Below are positions 56,908-64,000 of a stretch of DNA of 64,000 bases, one piece after another; position 1 is the stretch's first letter; each line of letters begins with the position of its first letter. Position numbers and translations under genes: made by a program. The stretch is from Metapseudomonas resinovorans DSM 21078 (GTDB lineage Bacteria > Pseudomonadota > Gammaproteobacteria > Pseudomonadales > Pseudomonadaceae). Below the pieces are notes generated by a model that worked only from the letters and a program-made list of their open reading frames with translations, ran no database searches and was not told the origin of the DNA. The stretch covers positions 496,001-560,000 of the forward strand of contig NZ_AUIE01000001.1 in NCBI RefSeq assembly GCF_000423545.1. The letters are read 5' to 3'.

Positions 56908-58038
56908 CTAGCTGTCACGCAGTACTTTCAGGTCGGAGTCCGCGGCGCTGAATCCGCGCTCGAGCTTGATGCGCAGCCCGAGGTCGGTACGCGAGTCGGC
57001 GAACTTGAGTGCGTCGGTCAGGGTGATGCGACCCGCCTCGAACAGGGCGAAGAGGTGCTGGTCGAACGTCTGCATGCCTTGTTCCAGGGCTCGCTCAGTA
57101 GCCGACTTCAGATCGTCCAGTTGATCCCGCAGGATCAGGTCCTTGATGTAAGGCGTACCCAGCATCAACTCCACGGCGGCTACGCGCTTCTGGGCAAGGC
57201 CCGGAACCAGGCGCTGGCCGATCATCGCCAGCAGGTTCTGCGACAGGTCGGCCAGCACTTGTCGCCGTGCCTCGTCGGGGAAGAAGCGGGAGATGCGTTC
57301 AATCGCATGACTGCTGCTCGTGCCGTGGAGGGTGGCCAGGCAGAGATGCCCGGTCTCGGCGTAATGCAGGGCATGCTGCATGGTTTCCAGGTCGCGTATT
57401 TCCCCGAGCATGATCACATCGGGCGCTTCTCGCAGCACATTGCGCAAGGCGTCGGAAAAGCTGTGAGTGTCCAGGCCGACTTCCCGCTGGTCGATGATCG
57501 AGCGCTGATGCGAATGAAGGAACTCGATCGGGTCTTCGATGCAGACGATGTGGCCATCGCGATGGCGATTTCGATAATCCAGCATCGCCGCCAAGGTGGT
57601 CGACTTGCCGGAGCCGGCGGCCCCGATAACCAGGATCAGGCCGCGATCCTGCACCACCAACTTCTCCAGAAGGGCGGGCAGGCCCAATGCTTCGATGCCG
57701 GGAATCTCGCTTTTGATCAACCGTACTACCATCGAAACCTCTCCGCGCTGGTAGTACACGTTGATGCGGAAGCGCCCGTTGTTCTGGATGCTGACCGCGA
57801 AGTTCATTTCAAGCTCGCGCTCGAACTCGGCAACTTGCTTCTGGGTCATCAGTTGATAGGCCATCATTTGCACTTCGCCAGATTTCAGCGGCTGGTCACC
57901 GACCGGCATGCTGCGTCCTTCCACCTTGAGATGAGGCATGGCACCCACGCTCAGGAACAGGTCGGAACCGCCCCGGTCGTGCAAAAGTTGGAGCAGGGGA
58001 AACACATCACGGTCAGGGTGGACGGTCGAGTTGTTCAT
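56908..58038 (-). CDS. PilT/PilU-family pilus retraction ATPase, PilU-like
   Basis: This 376-residue ATPase aligns best with PilU: GGSDLFLSVGAMPHLKVEGR, MNFAVSIQNNGRFRINVYYQ, Walker A GAAGSGKST (139-147), IEDPIEF, Walker B VIMLGEIRD and the His box TGHLCLATLHGTSS. Typical PilT/PilU have GATGTGKST and LATLHAN at those places, so this is a divergent paralogue. It is not next to pilT or other pilus genes; it converges on the cyclase gene with 9 bases between. It could assist twitching or another secretion machine. Confidence 0.88.
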   Translation of the reverse strand: MNNSTVHPDRDVFPLLQLLHDRGGSDLFLSVGAMPHLKVEGRSMPVGDQPLKSGEVQMMAYQLMTQKQVAEFERELEMNFAVSIQNNGRFRINVYYQRGEVSMVVRLIKSEIPGIEALGLPALLEKLVVQDRGLILVIGAAGSGKSTTLAAMLDYRNRHRDGHIVCIEDPIEFLHSHQRSIIDQREVGLDTHSFSDALRNVLREAPDVIMLGEIRDLETMQHALHYAETGHLCLATLHGTSSSHAIERISRFFPDEARRQVLADLSQNLLAMIGQRLVPGLAQKRVAAVELMLGTPYIKDLILRDQLDDLKSATERALEQGMQTFDQHLFALFEAGRITLTDALKFADSRTDLGLRIKLERGFSAADSDLKVLRDS

Positions 58039-58100
58039 CGTGGCTCCTCGTTGGCGATGGAAAGCCTAGCAGCGGCGGCCGGCGACTGACCTGATGCCCA

Positions 58101-58334
58101 TCAATCGTTTTTGTGGTCGTGCCGCACCTCCAGGTCGATCAGTCCCTCCAGCCAATCCATGAAGGCGCGCACCCGTTGTGGCAGGCGGCGGTGGGCATAG
58201 AGCAGGGGGACCGCCAGGGGCAGCACCTGGTCGGATACGGTGGAGCGGGGCAGGCCGAGGCTGTCGGCGGCCTGGGTGAAACTTGACAGTTCGCTGACCC
58301 GTACGAAGGTTCTCAGTAGCTCCAGCTTGTTCAT
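58101..58334 (-). pseudogene. LysR regulator remnant with in-frame internal deletion
   Basis: This 77-codon frame joins a LysR N-terminus (MNKLELLRTFVRVSELSSFT, then LGLPRSTVSDQV) directly to a LysR C-terminal end (PLAVPLLYAHRRLPQRVRAF, MDWLEGLI). Roughly 220 residues, including half of the HTH and nearly all of the effector domain, are missing. No DNA-binding domain can form. It diverges from the SDR gene, the typical place of a LysR that once controlled that gene. Confidence 0.85.
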
Positions 58335-58350
58335 CCGTGCGGTGCCTCTT

Positions 58351-58416
58351 TCCGGATTGTTCGAATGTGCCGATCAGTGCTTCCGAGATCAGCCTCTTTA
58401 TCGCACTTAATCCGGA
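58351..58416. promoter_or_regulatory. Inverted repeat TCCGGATT...AATCCGGA between LysR remnant and SDR gene
   Basis: TCCGGATT at 58351-58358 and its exact complement AATCCGGA at 58409-58416 lie 50 bases apart in the divergent promoter region. Similar sequence continues outwards (TTGT on the left arm side; ACAAT on the right). It may be a pair of binding sites for the lost LysR protein or another regulator. Confidence 0.45.
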
Positions 58417-58462
58417 CAATAAGCGCCTCACCACTTCCCCACCTGTCACCAGGAGCACAGCT

Positions 58463-59221
58463 ATGACCCGCAAGATCGCACTCATCACCGGCGCCAGCCG
58501 CGGCCTTGGCAAGAGCATGGCGCAGCACCTGGCTGCCCAGGGCATCGACATCATCGGCACCTATCACAGCAAGCTGGAGGACGCCGAATCCCTCAGCCGG
58601 GAAATCCTGGACCTCGGTGGCCACGCTGCGATGCTGCAGCTGGACGTGAGCAAGAGCGGCACTTTCGACGACTTCGTCACCAGTCTGGGCCGCTTGCTGA
58701 AGAACGAATTTGGCCGCGACAGCTTCGACTTCCTGGTGAACAACGCTGGTATCGGCATCCGCGCCAGCTTCGCCGAAACCACTGAAGAGCAGTTCGACCA
58801 CCTGGTGAACGTCCAGCTCAAGGGCCCGTTCTTCCTCACCCAGAAGCTGTTGCCGCTGATTGCCGACGGCGGGCGCATCCTCAATATCTCTACCGGCCTC
58901 GCGCGCTTCGCCCTGCCGGGCTACGCCGCCTACGCGGCAATGAAGGGCGGAATGGAGGTGCTGACCCGCTACCAGGCCAAGGAGCTGGGCGCCCGTGGTA
59001 TCTCAGTGAATGTGCTGGCCCCCGGCGCCATCGAGACCGATTTCGGCGGTGGCGTGGTGCGCGACAACTCCGAGGTGAATGCCTTCATTGCCAGCAACAC
59101 CGCCCTGGGGCGCGTCGGCTTGCCGGAAGACATCGGTGCCGCGGTGGCCATGCTGCTCTCCGACGCCGGCCGCTGGATCAACGGCCAGCGGGTGGAGGCG
59201 TCGGGCGGCATGTTCCTGTAG
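58463..59221 (+). CDS. Short-chain dehydrogenase/reductase
   Basis: This 252-residue classical SDR has the cofactor motif TGASRGLG (9-16), NNAG (93-96), and the catalytic Ser143 (NISTG), Tyr157 and Lys161 (YAAMK), then PGAIETDFGGG. It should use NADP(H) on a carbonyl/alcohol; the substrate is unknown. ATG at 58463 follows AGGAG. Its probable regulator next door is a deletion remnant, so its control may have changed. Confidence 0.9.
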   Translation: MTRKIALITGASRGLGKSMAQHLAAQGIDIIGTYHSKLEDAESLSREILDLGGHAAMLQLDVSKSGTFDDFVTSLGRLLKNEFGRDSFDFLVNNAGIGIRASFAETTEEQFDHLVNVQLKGPFFLTQKLLPLIADGGRILNISTGLARFALPGYAAYAAMKGGMEVLTRYQAKELGARGISVNVLAPGAIETDFGGGVVRDNSEVNAFIASNTALGRVGLPEDIGAAVAMLLSDAGRWINGQRVEASGGMFL

Positions 59222-59260
59222 CGGCTAACGCATTCCGTAGACGGCGATTGCATCTGTAGG

Positions 59261-59355
59261 GGCGATTTCAATCGCCAAGCAGGACGCAGTCCTGCCCACG
59301 GAAGTCCGTGAAGCGCAGTATCCCTCGCGCCCAGCCCCCTCCCGATGGGAGAGGA
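59261..59355. repeat. Cluster of short hairpins after the SDR gene
   Basis: Three small perfect hairpins follow each other: GGCGATT-TC-AATCGCC (59261-59276), CAGGAC-GCA-GTCCTG (59280-59294) and CACGGA-AG-TCCGTG (59297-59310). After them AGCCCCCTCCCGATGGGAGA resembles the reverse of the REP-like repeat at 33355-33380. The region separates convergent SDR and ureohydrolase genes and has no coding potential I recognise. Confidence 0.6.
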
Positions 59356-59388
59356 GGGGACTCGTGGCGCATTGCACCTTGTTCCGCT

Positions 59389-60363
59389 TCACCCCTTGGC
59401 TTGCTTCCGGGCATGGAAGACGAAGCCGATGCTGTTCATCAGCAGCTGCGCCGCCAGGATCGAGGTCATGCCGGTCGGATCGTAGGCGGGGGCTACTTCC
59501 ACCAGGTCCATGCCGACAATGCGTCCCTGGCTGCGGTTGGCCAGGCCCTGGATGATTTCCAGCACCTCGTAGTACTGGAAGCCGCCATGGCTCGGCGTGC
59601 CGGTGCCCGGCGCGATGGAGGGGTCGAAGCCGTCGATGTCGATGGTGATGTAGTAGGACTCGCACTCGGGAATCAGGTCCAGCACGCCGTCGCGGCCGAG
59701 CTTGCGCACGTCGCGCACCGAGAGAATCTTCGAGCCGGCTTCGCGAGCGGCGTTGTAGTCGCTGCGGTTGGAGGAGGACACGTTGCGGATACCCATCTGG
59801 GTCATGCCGACGATGTGATCCATCTCCGACGCGCGGCGCAGCGGGTTGCCGTGGCCGAATCGTACGCCGTGGCGTTCGTCGACGAAGTCCAGGTGGGCGT
59901 CGAAGTGAATGATATGGATGGGGCCACGACCCTCGAAGGCCTTCATCACCGGCGCGTGCACCGAGTGGTCGCCGCCCAGCACCACCGGCATGGCGCCGGC
60001 TTCCAGCAGCTTGCGCACGGCAAACTCGATGTTGGCGTTGCTGGTATTCATATCGGTATGAACGATGTCGGCGTCACCCACGTCGACGATCCGCACATCC
60101 TCCTGCTGGAGGTACATCACGTCGTCCTCGAAGTCGTAGGCGCCGCTGTGGCCGAAGGAGAACAGGGTGGATGCCTCGCGAATGCCGCGCGGTCCGAAAC
60201 GCGCGCCGGAGCGCCATTGGGTCCCCATGTCGTTGGGCGCGCCAAGCACGGCAACGTCCGCGTTCAGGGCGTCCCAGTCGGTGCAGACGGGCGACTTGGC
60301 GAAGGTGCAATGGCCGACGAAGGGCAGATTCAGGCGACCGTTTTCATAGCTGTTGCTGGACAT
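59389..60363 (-). CDS. Agmatinase-family ureohydrolase
   Basis: This 324-residue manganese enzyme of the arginase/agmatinase superfamily splits a guanidino compound into an amine and urea. Metal-binding motifs are GGDHS (His133), DAHLD (155-159) and DIDGFDPS (from Asp242). It is similar in length to Pseudomonas guanidinobutyrase and guanidinopropionase. The substrate cannot be read from the sequence. It diverges from a LysR gene that is joined to the glycine regulator gcsR, which hints at a link to glycine. ATG at 60363 starts the conserved part. Confidence 0.88.
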   Translation of the reverse strand: MSSNSYENGRLNLPFVGHCTFAKSPVCTDWDALNADVAVLGAPNDMGTQWRSGARFGPRGIREASTLFSFGHSGAYDFEDDVMYLQQEDVRIVDVGDADIVHTDMNTSNANIEFAVRKLLEAGAMPVVLGGDHSVHAPVMKAFEGRGPIHIIHFDAHLDFVDERHGVRFGHGNPLRRASEMDHIVGMTQMGIRNVSSSNRSDYNAAREAGSKILSVRDVRKLGRDGVLDLIPECESYYITIDIDGFDPSIAPGTGTPSHGGFQYYEVLEIIQGLANRSQGRIVGMDLVEVAPAYDPTGMTSILAAQLLMNSIGFVFHARKQAKG

Positions 60364-60521
60364 GTTCAGGCGACTCCACGTTGTTCTTGTAGGGTGACCG
60401 GCAGGGTGCTCGCACCTCGACCATGGCCTTATCCTGGGCTTTACCTGCGCCTTGAAAAATGACGATGATGCGATGCGCAAATCGCCATAACCGATGTAAT
60501 CCCTTGCCTGTGAGGTGCAGG

Positions 60522-61457
60522 ATGATTCAATTGCACGATGTGGACCTGAAGCTGCTCAGGGTCTTCAACACCATCGTCAAGTGCGGGGGATTCTCGGCTG
60601 CCCAGGCCGCCCTCAACGTTGCCCAATCCACCATCAGTGAGCAGATGGCGCACCTGGAGACGCGGCTCGGGGTCAAGCTCTGCGAACGTGGGCGCAGCGG
60701 CTTCCGCCTGACCGAGCAGGGCCAGGCGATACACGAGGCCACCCTGCGCCTGCTGGGCGCGGTGGAGGACTTCTGCGTGGATGCCGATGTGCTCAAGCGT
60801 CAGGTCAGCGGCACCCTCAACCTCGGGGTGATCGACACCACCATCACCGACCCGGCCTGCCCACTGAAAGCGACCACCCAGCGTTTCGTCCAGCGCGGCC
60901 ACGACGTTCACCTGCACGTTTACATCGGCACTCCGGCCGAGCTGGAAGAACGGGTGCTGGATGGTCGCTTGCACCTGGCGGTGGGGCATTTCCCGTTTCG
61001 CGTGCCGGGGTTGTCCTATTCGCCGCTGTACCAGGAAAGCCATGGCTTCTACTGCGGCCGCAACCACGCGCTGTTCGGCATCACTGCGCCCAAGGTGGAT
61101 CTACTGGAGCGCATCGCCGCCAGCCGCGTGGTGGCGCGTGGTTACCTGCAGCAGCGCGACCTTCAGGCCTTGGGCGTGGAAAAGGCCGCTGCCACGGTCG
61201 ACAACGTCGAGGCCCAGGCCATGCTGATTCTCTCGGGGGCCTATGCCGGCTTCCTGCCCGAGCACTACGCGCGGCAATGGGTGGAGGCGGGCGACCTGGA
61301 ACACCTGGGGCCTGGCCGTCTGCAACTGCTCTCCGCCTTCGAGACGATCACCCGACGCGGGGTGGTGGCGCCCATGATCTTGCGCGCCTTCCTCGATGAA
61401 CTGCTGAATGGCGCCCGCACCCTCGCGGCGCAGAACAAGATCGACCGGGGCCAGTAA
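60522..61457 (+). CDS. LysR-family regulator upstream of gcsR
   Basis: This 311-residue protein has the LysR HTH (VKCGGFSAAQAALNVAQSTI, SEQMAHLETRLGVKLCERG) and effector domain. It diverges from the ureohydrolase gene (158 bases between starts) and its stop overlaps the gcsR start by one base (TAATG), so it is placed to control the first and be co-expressed with the second. ATG at 60522 follows GAGGTG. Confidence 0.9.
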   Translation: MIQLHDVDLKLLRVFNTIVKCGGFSAAQAALNVAQSTISEQMAHLETRLGVKLCERGRSGFRLTEQGQAIHEATLRLLGAVEDFCVDADVLKRQVSGTLNLGVIDTTITDPACPLKATTQRFVQRGHDVHLHVYIGTPAELEERVLDGRLHLAVGHFPFRVPGLSYSPLYQESHGFYCGRNHALFGITAPKVDLLERIAASRVVARGYLQQRDLQALGVEKAAATVDNVEAQAMLILSGAYAGFLPEHYARQWVEAGDLEHLGPGRLQLLSAFETITRRGVVAPMILRAFLDELLNGARTLAAQNKIDRGQ

Positions 61458-62983
61458 TGCGAATCCACGTCACCTTCATCGACCGCGTCGGCATTACCCA
61501 GGAAGTCCTGGCGTTGCTGGGCGCGCGCAACCTCAACCTGGACGCGGTGGAGATGATCCCGCCCAACGTCTACATCGACGCACCGGCCTTGTCACAGGCC
61601 GTGCTGGACGAACTCTACGACGCCCTGTTGCGAGTGGATGGCGTGCGGGCCGTGGAGCTTGTCGACATCCTCCCCGGCCAGCGCCGGCATTTGCAGCTGG
61701 ATGCCTTGCTTGCCGCGGTGAGCGACCCGGTGCTGGCGGTGGACCCCGGCGGCCATGTGCTGCTGGCCAATCCGGCCCTGGTCGGGCTCTATGGTCGCGA
61801 GCCGGCCGGGGAACCGTTGTCCAGCCTGTTCGCCGAGGCGAACCTGGCGCAGACCCTGATCGACAAGGGCTTCCGCCTGCCCATGTGCGAGGTGAGCTTC
61901 CAGGGCCAGGCCCTGTTGCTGGATGCCACGCCCATCAGCGGCGGAACGGATGCCCTGGTGGGCGGCCTGCTGACCCTCTACCCGCCGAGCCGGATCGGCG
62001 AGCGCTTGGCGTCTCTGCACCACGACCATGCCGAGGGGCTGGACGCGCTGCTGGGCAAGTCGGCCGAGCTGAAAGCGCTCAAGGCGCGGCTGCGCAAGGT
62101 GGCCAGTCTGGACGCGCCGCTGCTTATCCAGGGCGAAACCGGCACCGGCAAGGAATTGGTGGCCCGCGCCTGTCACGCCATGAGCGCCCGCCGCGACGCC
62201 CCCTTCCTCGCGCTCAACTGCGCAGCACTGCCGGAAAGCCTGGCCGAGAGCGAGCTGTTCGGTTATTCGGCCGGCGCCTTCACCGGCGCCCAGCGCGGCG
62301 GCAAGCCGGGGTTGCTGGAACTGGCCGACAGCGGCACGGTGTTTCTCGATGAAGTGGGGGAGATGTCGCCTTACCTGCAGGCCAAGCTGTTGCGCTTTCT
62401 CAGCGACGGCTGCTTCCGCCGTGTCGGTGGCGACCGCGAGGTACAGGTGAACGTGCGCGTGCTCTGCGCCACTCACCGCAACCTGGAGCGCATGGTGGCG
62501 GAGGGCAGCTTCCGCGAAGACCTCTACTACCGCCTCAATGTGCTCAACCTGATGGTGCCGCCCCTGCGCGAGCGCGGGCAGGACATCCTCCTGCTGGCCG
62601 AGCACTTCCTGCGCCAGGCCTGCGCGCAGATCCAGCGCCCGCCTTGCCGCCTGGCCCCGGCCACCTACCCGGTGCTGCTGGGCAATCGCTGGTCGGGCAA
62701 CGTGCGCCAGCTGCAGAACGTGATCTTCCGCGCCGCAGCCATCAGCGAAGGCGAGCTGATCGACTGCGACAGCCTGGAACTGGCCGGCACCGCCCTCAAT
62801 CCCCAGCAGGGCGACCCGCTGGACGTGACCAGCCTGGAGGAGGCTGTCCAGGGCTTCGAGAAGAACCTGCTGCAGCGCCTTTATGCGGCCTATCCCTCCA
62901 CGCGGCAGCTGGCTGTACGGCTGAATACCTCCCACACAGCCATCGGCCAACGGCTGCGCAAGTACGGTATCTCGCGTGGCTGA
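61457..62983 (+). CDS. gcsR: GcsR-like sigma-54 activator of the glycine cleavage operon
   Basis: This 508-residue TyrR-type enhancer-binding protein has an N-terminal ACT domain (1-70), a PAS domain (about 78-190), an AAA+ sigma-54 interaction domain with Walker A GETGTGKE (226-233), the sigma-54 contact loop GAFTGA (273-278) and Walker B FLDEV (296-300), and a C-terminal HTH (RQLAVRLNTSHTAIGQRLRK). P. aeruginosa GcsR responds to glycine and activates gcvH2-gcvP2-glyA2-sdaA-gcvT2. Here it lies directly before gcvH, with matching operators and a sigma-54 promoter. Confidence 0.92.
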   Translation: MRIHVTFIDRVGITQEVLALLGARNLNLDAVEMIPPNVYIDAPALSQAVLDELYDALLRVDGVRAVELVDILPGQRRHLQLDALLAAVSDPVLAVDPGGHVLLANPALVGLYGREPAGEPLSSLFAEANLAQTLIDKGFRLPMCEVSFQGQALLLDATPISGGTDALVGGLLTLYPPSRIGERLASLHHDHAEGLDALLGKSAELKALKARLRKVASLDAPLLIQGETGTGKELVARACHAMSARRDAPFLALNCAALPESLAESELFGYSAGAFTGAQRGGKPGLLELADSGTVFLDEVGEMSPYLQAKLLRFLSDGCFRRVGGDREVQVNVRVLCATHRNLERMVAEGSFREDLYYRLNVLNLMVPPLRERGQDILLLAEHFLRQACAQIQRPPCRLAPATYPVLLGNRWSGNVRQLQNVIFRAAAISEGELIDCDSLELAGTALNPQQGDPLDVTSLEEAVQGFEKNLLQRLYAAYPSTRQLAVRLNTSHTAIGQRLRKYGISRG

Positions 62984-63036
62984 GTGGTTCTCTGTGAGGC
63001 GCGAATGACCTGGCGGCTCCGTGCCGGCAGGGGCCG

Positions 63037-63054
63037 CGGTTCGATTACGTTCCG
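63037..63054 (+). promoter_or_regulatory. GcsR-type binding site 1
   Basis: CGGTTCG-ATTA-CGTTCCG has the 7-4-7 architecture and the right half CGTTCCG that I recall for GcsR operators. The left half deviates most of the three sites. It is the site furthest from the promoter. Confidence 0.6.
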
Positions 63055-63055
63055 C

Positions 63056-63073
63056 TGGAGCGATTTCGCTCCA
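63056..63073 (+). promoter_or_regulatory. GcsR-type binding site 2
   Basis: TGGAGCG-ATTT-CGCTCCA is a perfect 7-4-7 palindrome, one base after site 1, so the two sites are 19 bases apart centre to centre. Confidence 0.7.
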
Positions 63074-63139
63074 TTTGCTTCAAGGCCCTGATTCTCGGGG
63101 CTTTGCGCCATCCAGGCCGATCGATGCTCCATAAGAAAG

Positions 63140-63157
63140 TGGAGCGATATCGTTCCG
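63140..63157 (+). promoter_or_regulatory. GcsR-type binding site 3
   Basis: TGGAGCG-ATAT-CGTTCCG repeats the pattern with one imperfect base pair set. It is centred about 73 bases upstream of the -24 element, a suitable distance for an enhancer site. Confidence 0.7.
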
Positions 63158-63220
63158 ATGTGGCGAAGGCATGCCATGAATAATAATTTAAGTATTTGAT
63201 TTGTAAGTGTTTTTATAAAC

Positions 63221-63236
63221 TGGCATCGCCCTTGCT
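63221..63236 (+). promoter_or_regulatory. Sigma-54 promoter of gcvH
   Basis: TGGCATCGCCCTTGCT matches the -24/-12 consensus TGGCAC-N5-TTGC(A/T), with GG and GC exactly ten bases apart. Transcription would start near 63247, about 50 bases before the gcvH ATG. The AT-rich DNA just upstream (63178-63219) could help bending. Confidence 0.88.
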
Positions 63237-63299
63237 CTTGTTCAGTCAGCCGAGCCCACACAGCGCTCGGGCCCCCACCTGATAACAAGAGGACGATCC

Positions 63300-63677
63300 A
63301 TGAGCACGCTGCGTTTTACTCCCGAGCACGAATGGCTGCGCGTTGAAGCCTCCGGTGAACTGACCGTCGGCATTACCAGCTTCGCCCAGGAGGCCCTGGG
63401 GGATGTGGTGTTCGTGCAGCTGCCGGATGTCGGTCGCTACGACGAGGGGCAGGAAGTTGCAGTGCTGGAGTCGGTGAAGGCTGCCAGCAATATCACCATG
63501 CCGCTGACCGGCGAGGTGATCGAGGTGAACCAGGCCCTGGCCGACAACCCCGAGCTGGTCAACGAGGCGCCCATGGACGACGGCTGGTTCTTCCGCATCC
63601 GCCCGGACAATCCCGAAGCGTTCGCCGGGCTGATGGACCAGGCCGCCTATGACCGTTTTCTCGCCGACAACGCCTGA
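63300..63677 (+). CDS. gcvH: Glycine cleavage system H protein
   Basis: This 125-residue protein carries the lipoyl arm that shuttles the aminomethyl group between the P, T and L proteins. The lipoylated lysine is Lys60 in LESVKAASN. RFTPEHEWLRVE and GITSFAQEALGDVVFVQLPD are family hallmarks. AAGAGGA precedes ATG. It is the first gene after the sigma-54 promoter and corresponds to the GcsR-controlled gcvH2 copy. Confidence 0.96.
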   Translation: MSTLRFTPEHEWLRVEASGELTVGITSFAQEALGDVVFVQLPDVGRYDEGQEVAVLESVKAASNITMPLTGEVIEVNQALADNPELVNEAPMDDGWFFRIRPDNPEAFAGLMDQAAYDRFLADNA

Positions 63678-63689
63678 GCCGGGGCCGCC

Positions 63690-64000
63690 ATGACCAGATC
63701 ACATCTTTCCTTGGGCACCGACAACGAGTTCGTTGCCCGCCATATCGGTCCGCGTGACGCGGATATCACCACCATGCTGGCGCTGACCGGCCATGCCTCG
63801 CTGGACGCGCTGATCGCCAGCGTCATTCCTGACAGCATCAAGGGCACCAGCGTGCTCGACCTGCCGGCCGGGCAGGGCGAGGCCGAGGCGCTTGCGGCGA
63901 TCAAGGCTATCGCCGCGAAGAACCAGATTTTCCGCAACCACATCGGCCAGGGTTACTACCCCTGCCACACGCCGACGCCGATCCTGCGCAACCTGCTGGA
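63690..64000 (+). CDS. gcvP: Glycine dehydrogenase (decarboxylating), P protein, 5' part
   Basis: The first 103 codons of the pyridoxal phosphate-dependent glycine decarboxylase are present, cut by the window end. [20 protein letters not shown] and [21 protein letters not shown] are the typical N-terminal sequences. It starts 12 bases after gcvH stop and would be about 950 residues in full. Confidence 0.93.
   Translation, partial: MTRSHLSLGTDNEFVARHIGPRDADITTMLALTGHASLDALIASVIPDSIKGTSVLDLPAGQGEAEALAAIKAIAAKNQIFRNHIGQGYYPCHTPTPILRNLL

Noticed and set aside
62984-63299. A glycine riboswitch before gcvH.
   Set aside because: The palindromes are regular 18-base protein-type sites upstream of the sigma-54 promoter, hence outside the mRNA. 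The leader of about 50 bases is too short for a riboswitch.

Overview
The window is GC-rich, gene-dense chromosomal DNA of a Pseudomonas species. This rests on Pseudomonas-typical small families (DUF5064, DUF3509, DUF2790, a CcoM-like oxidase subunit), a block from azoR to a DUF2790 gene that I remember in the same order in P. aeruginosa, and Pseudomonas-style REP palindromes. No tRNA, rRNA, CRISPR array, insertion sequence or prophage was recognised. Two genes are decayed remnants: a DUF2855 gene and a LysR regulator.

Layout. 1-5 kb: branched-chain amino acid ABC importer livKHMGF on the minus strand, with a stem-loop between livK and livH. 5-6 kb: two small conserved proteins. 6-13.4 kb: a selenium-related region with a phosphonate-type ABC importer of the putative selenate family, two sugar-acid-type enzymes, selD and mnmH. 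13.4-23.4 kb: an MHYT-GGDEF-EAL protein, an MFS transporter, RapA, an AlkB-type dioxygenase, a 38-residue CcoM-like protein behind a perfect Anr box, and an acyltransferase-like protein. 23.7-29 kb: an ABC exporter, cyclophilin, hydrolase and LysR operon, then an azoreductase. 29-34 kb: RarD-like transporter, Nudix and reductase genes, an SrmB-like helicase and nested REP repeats. 34.5-38.3 kb: phosphorylcholine phosphatase next to a secreted zinc phospholipase C-like protein, then a TetR gene facing a DUF2855 remnant. 38.4-48.2 kb: a sulfatase-fold membrane enzyme, CvfB, small proteins, cytochromes, a transporter/LysR pair and a cold-shock gene.

48.4-56.9 kb is the most interesting part. wecB, nfrB, nfrA and a DUF4434 gene form one translationally overlapped operon, followed by a diguanylate cyclase gene. 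By analogy with the E. coli N4-receptor pathway (WecB, NfrB, NfrA), it should make and export a ManNAc-containing surface glycan under c-di-GMP control. Here the NfrB homologue carries four MshEN-like motifs and the cyclase lacks the inhibitory I-site. A PilU-like ATPase gene converges on it.

58-64 kb: an SDR gene next to a collapsed LysR gene, a ureohydrolase divergent from a LysR-gcsR pair, and the start of a glycine cleavage operon (gcvH, gcvP cut by the window edge). The gcvH promoter region has a clear sigma-54 promoter and three 7-4-7 operator-like sites.
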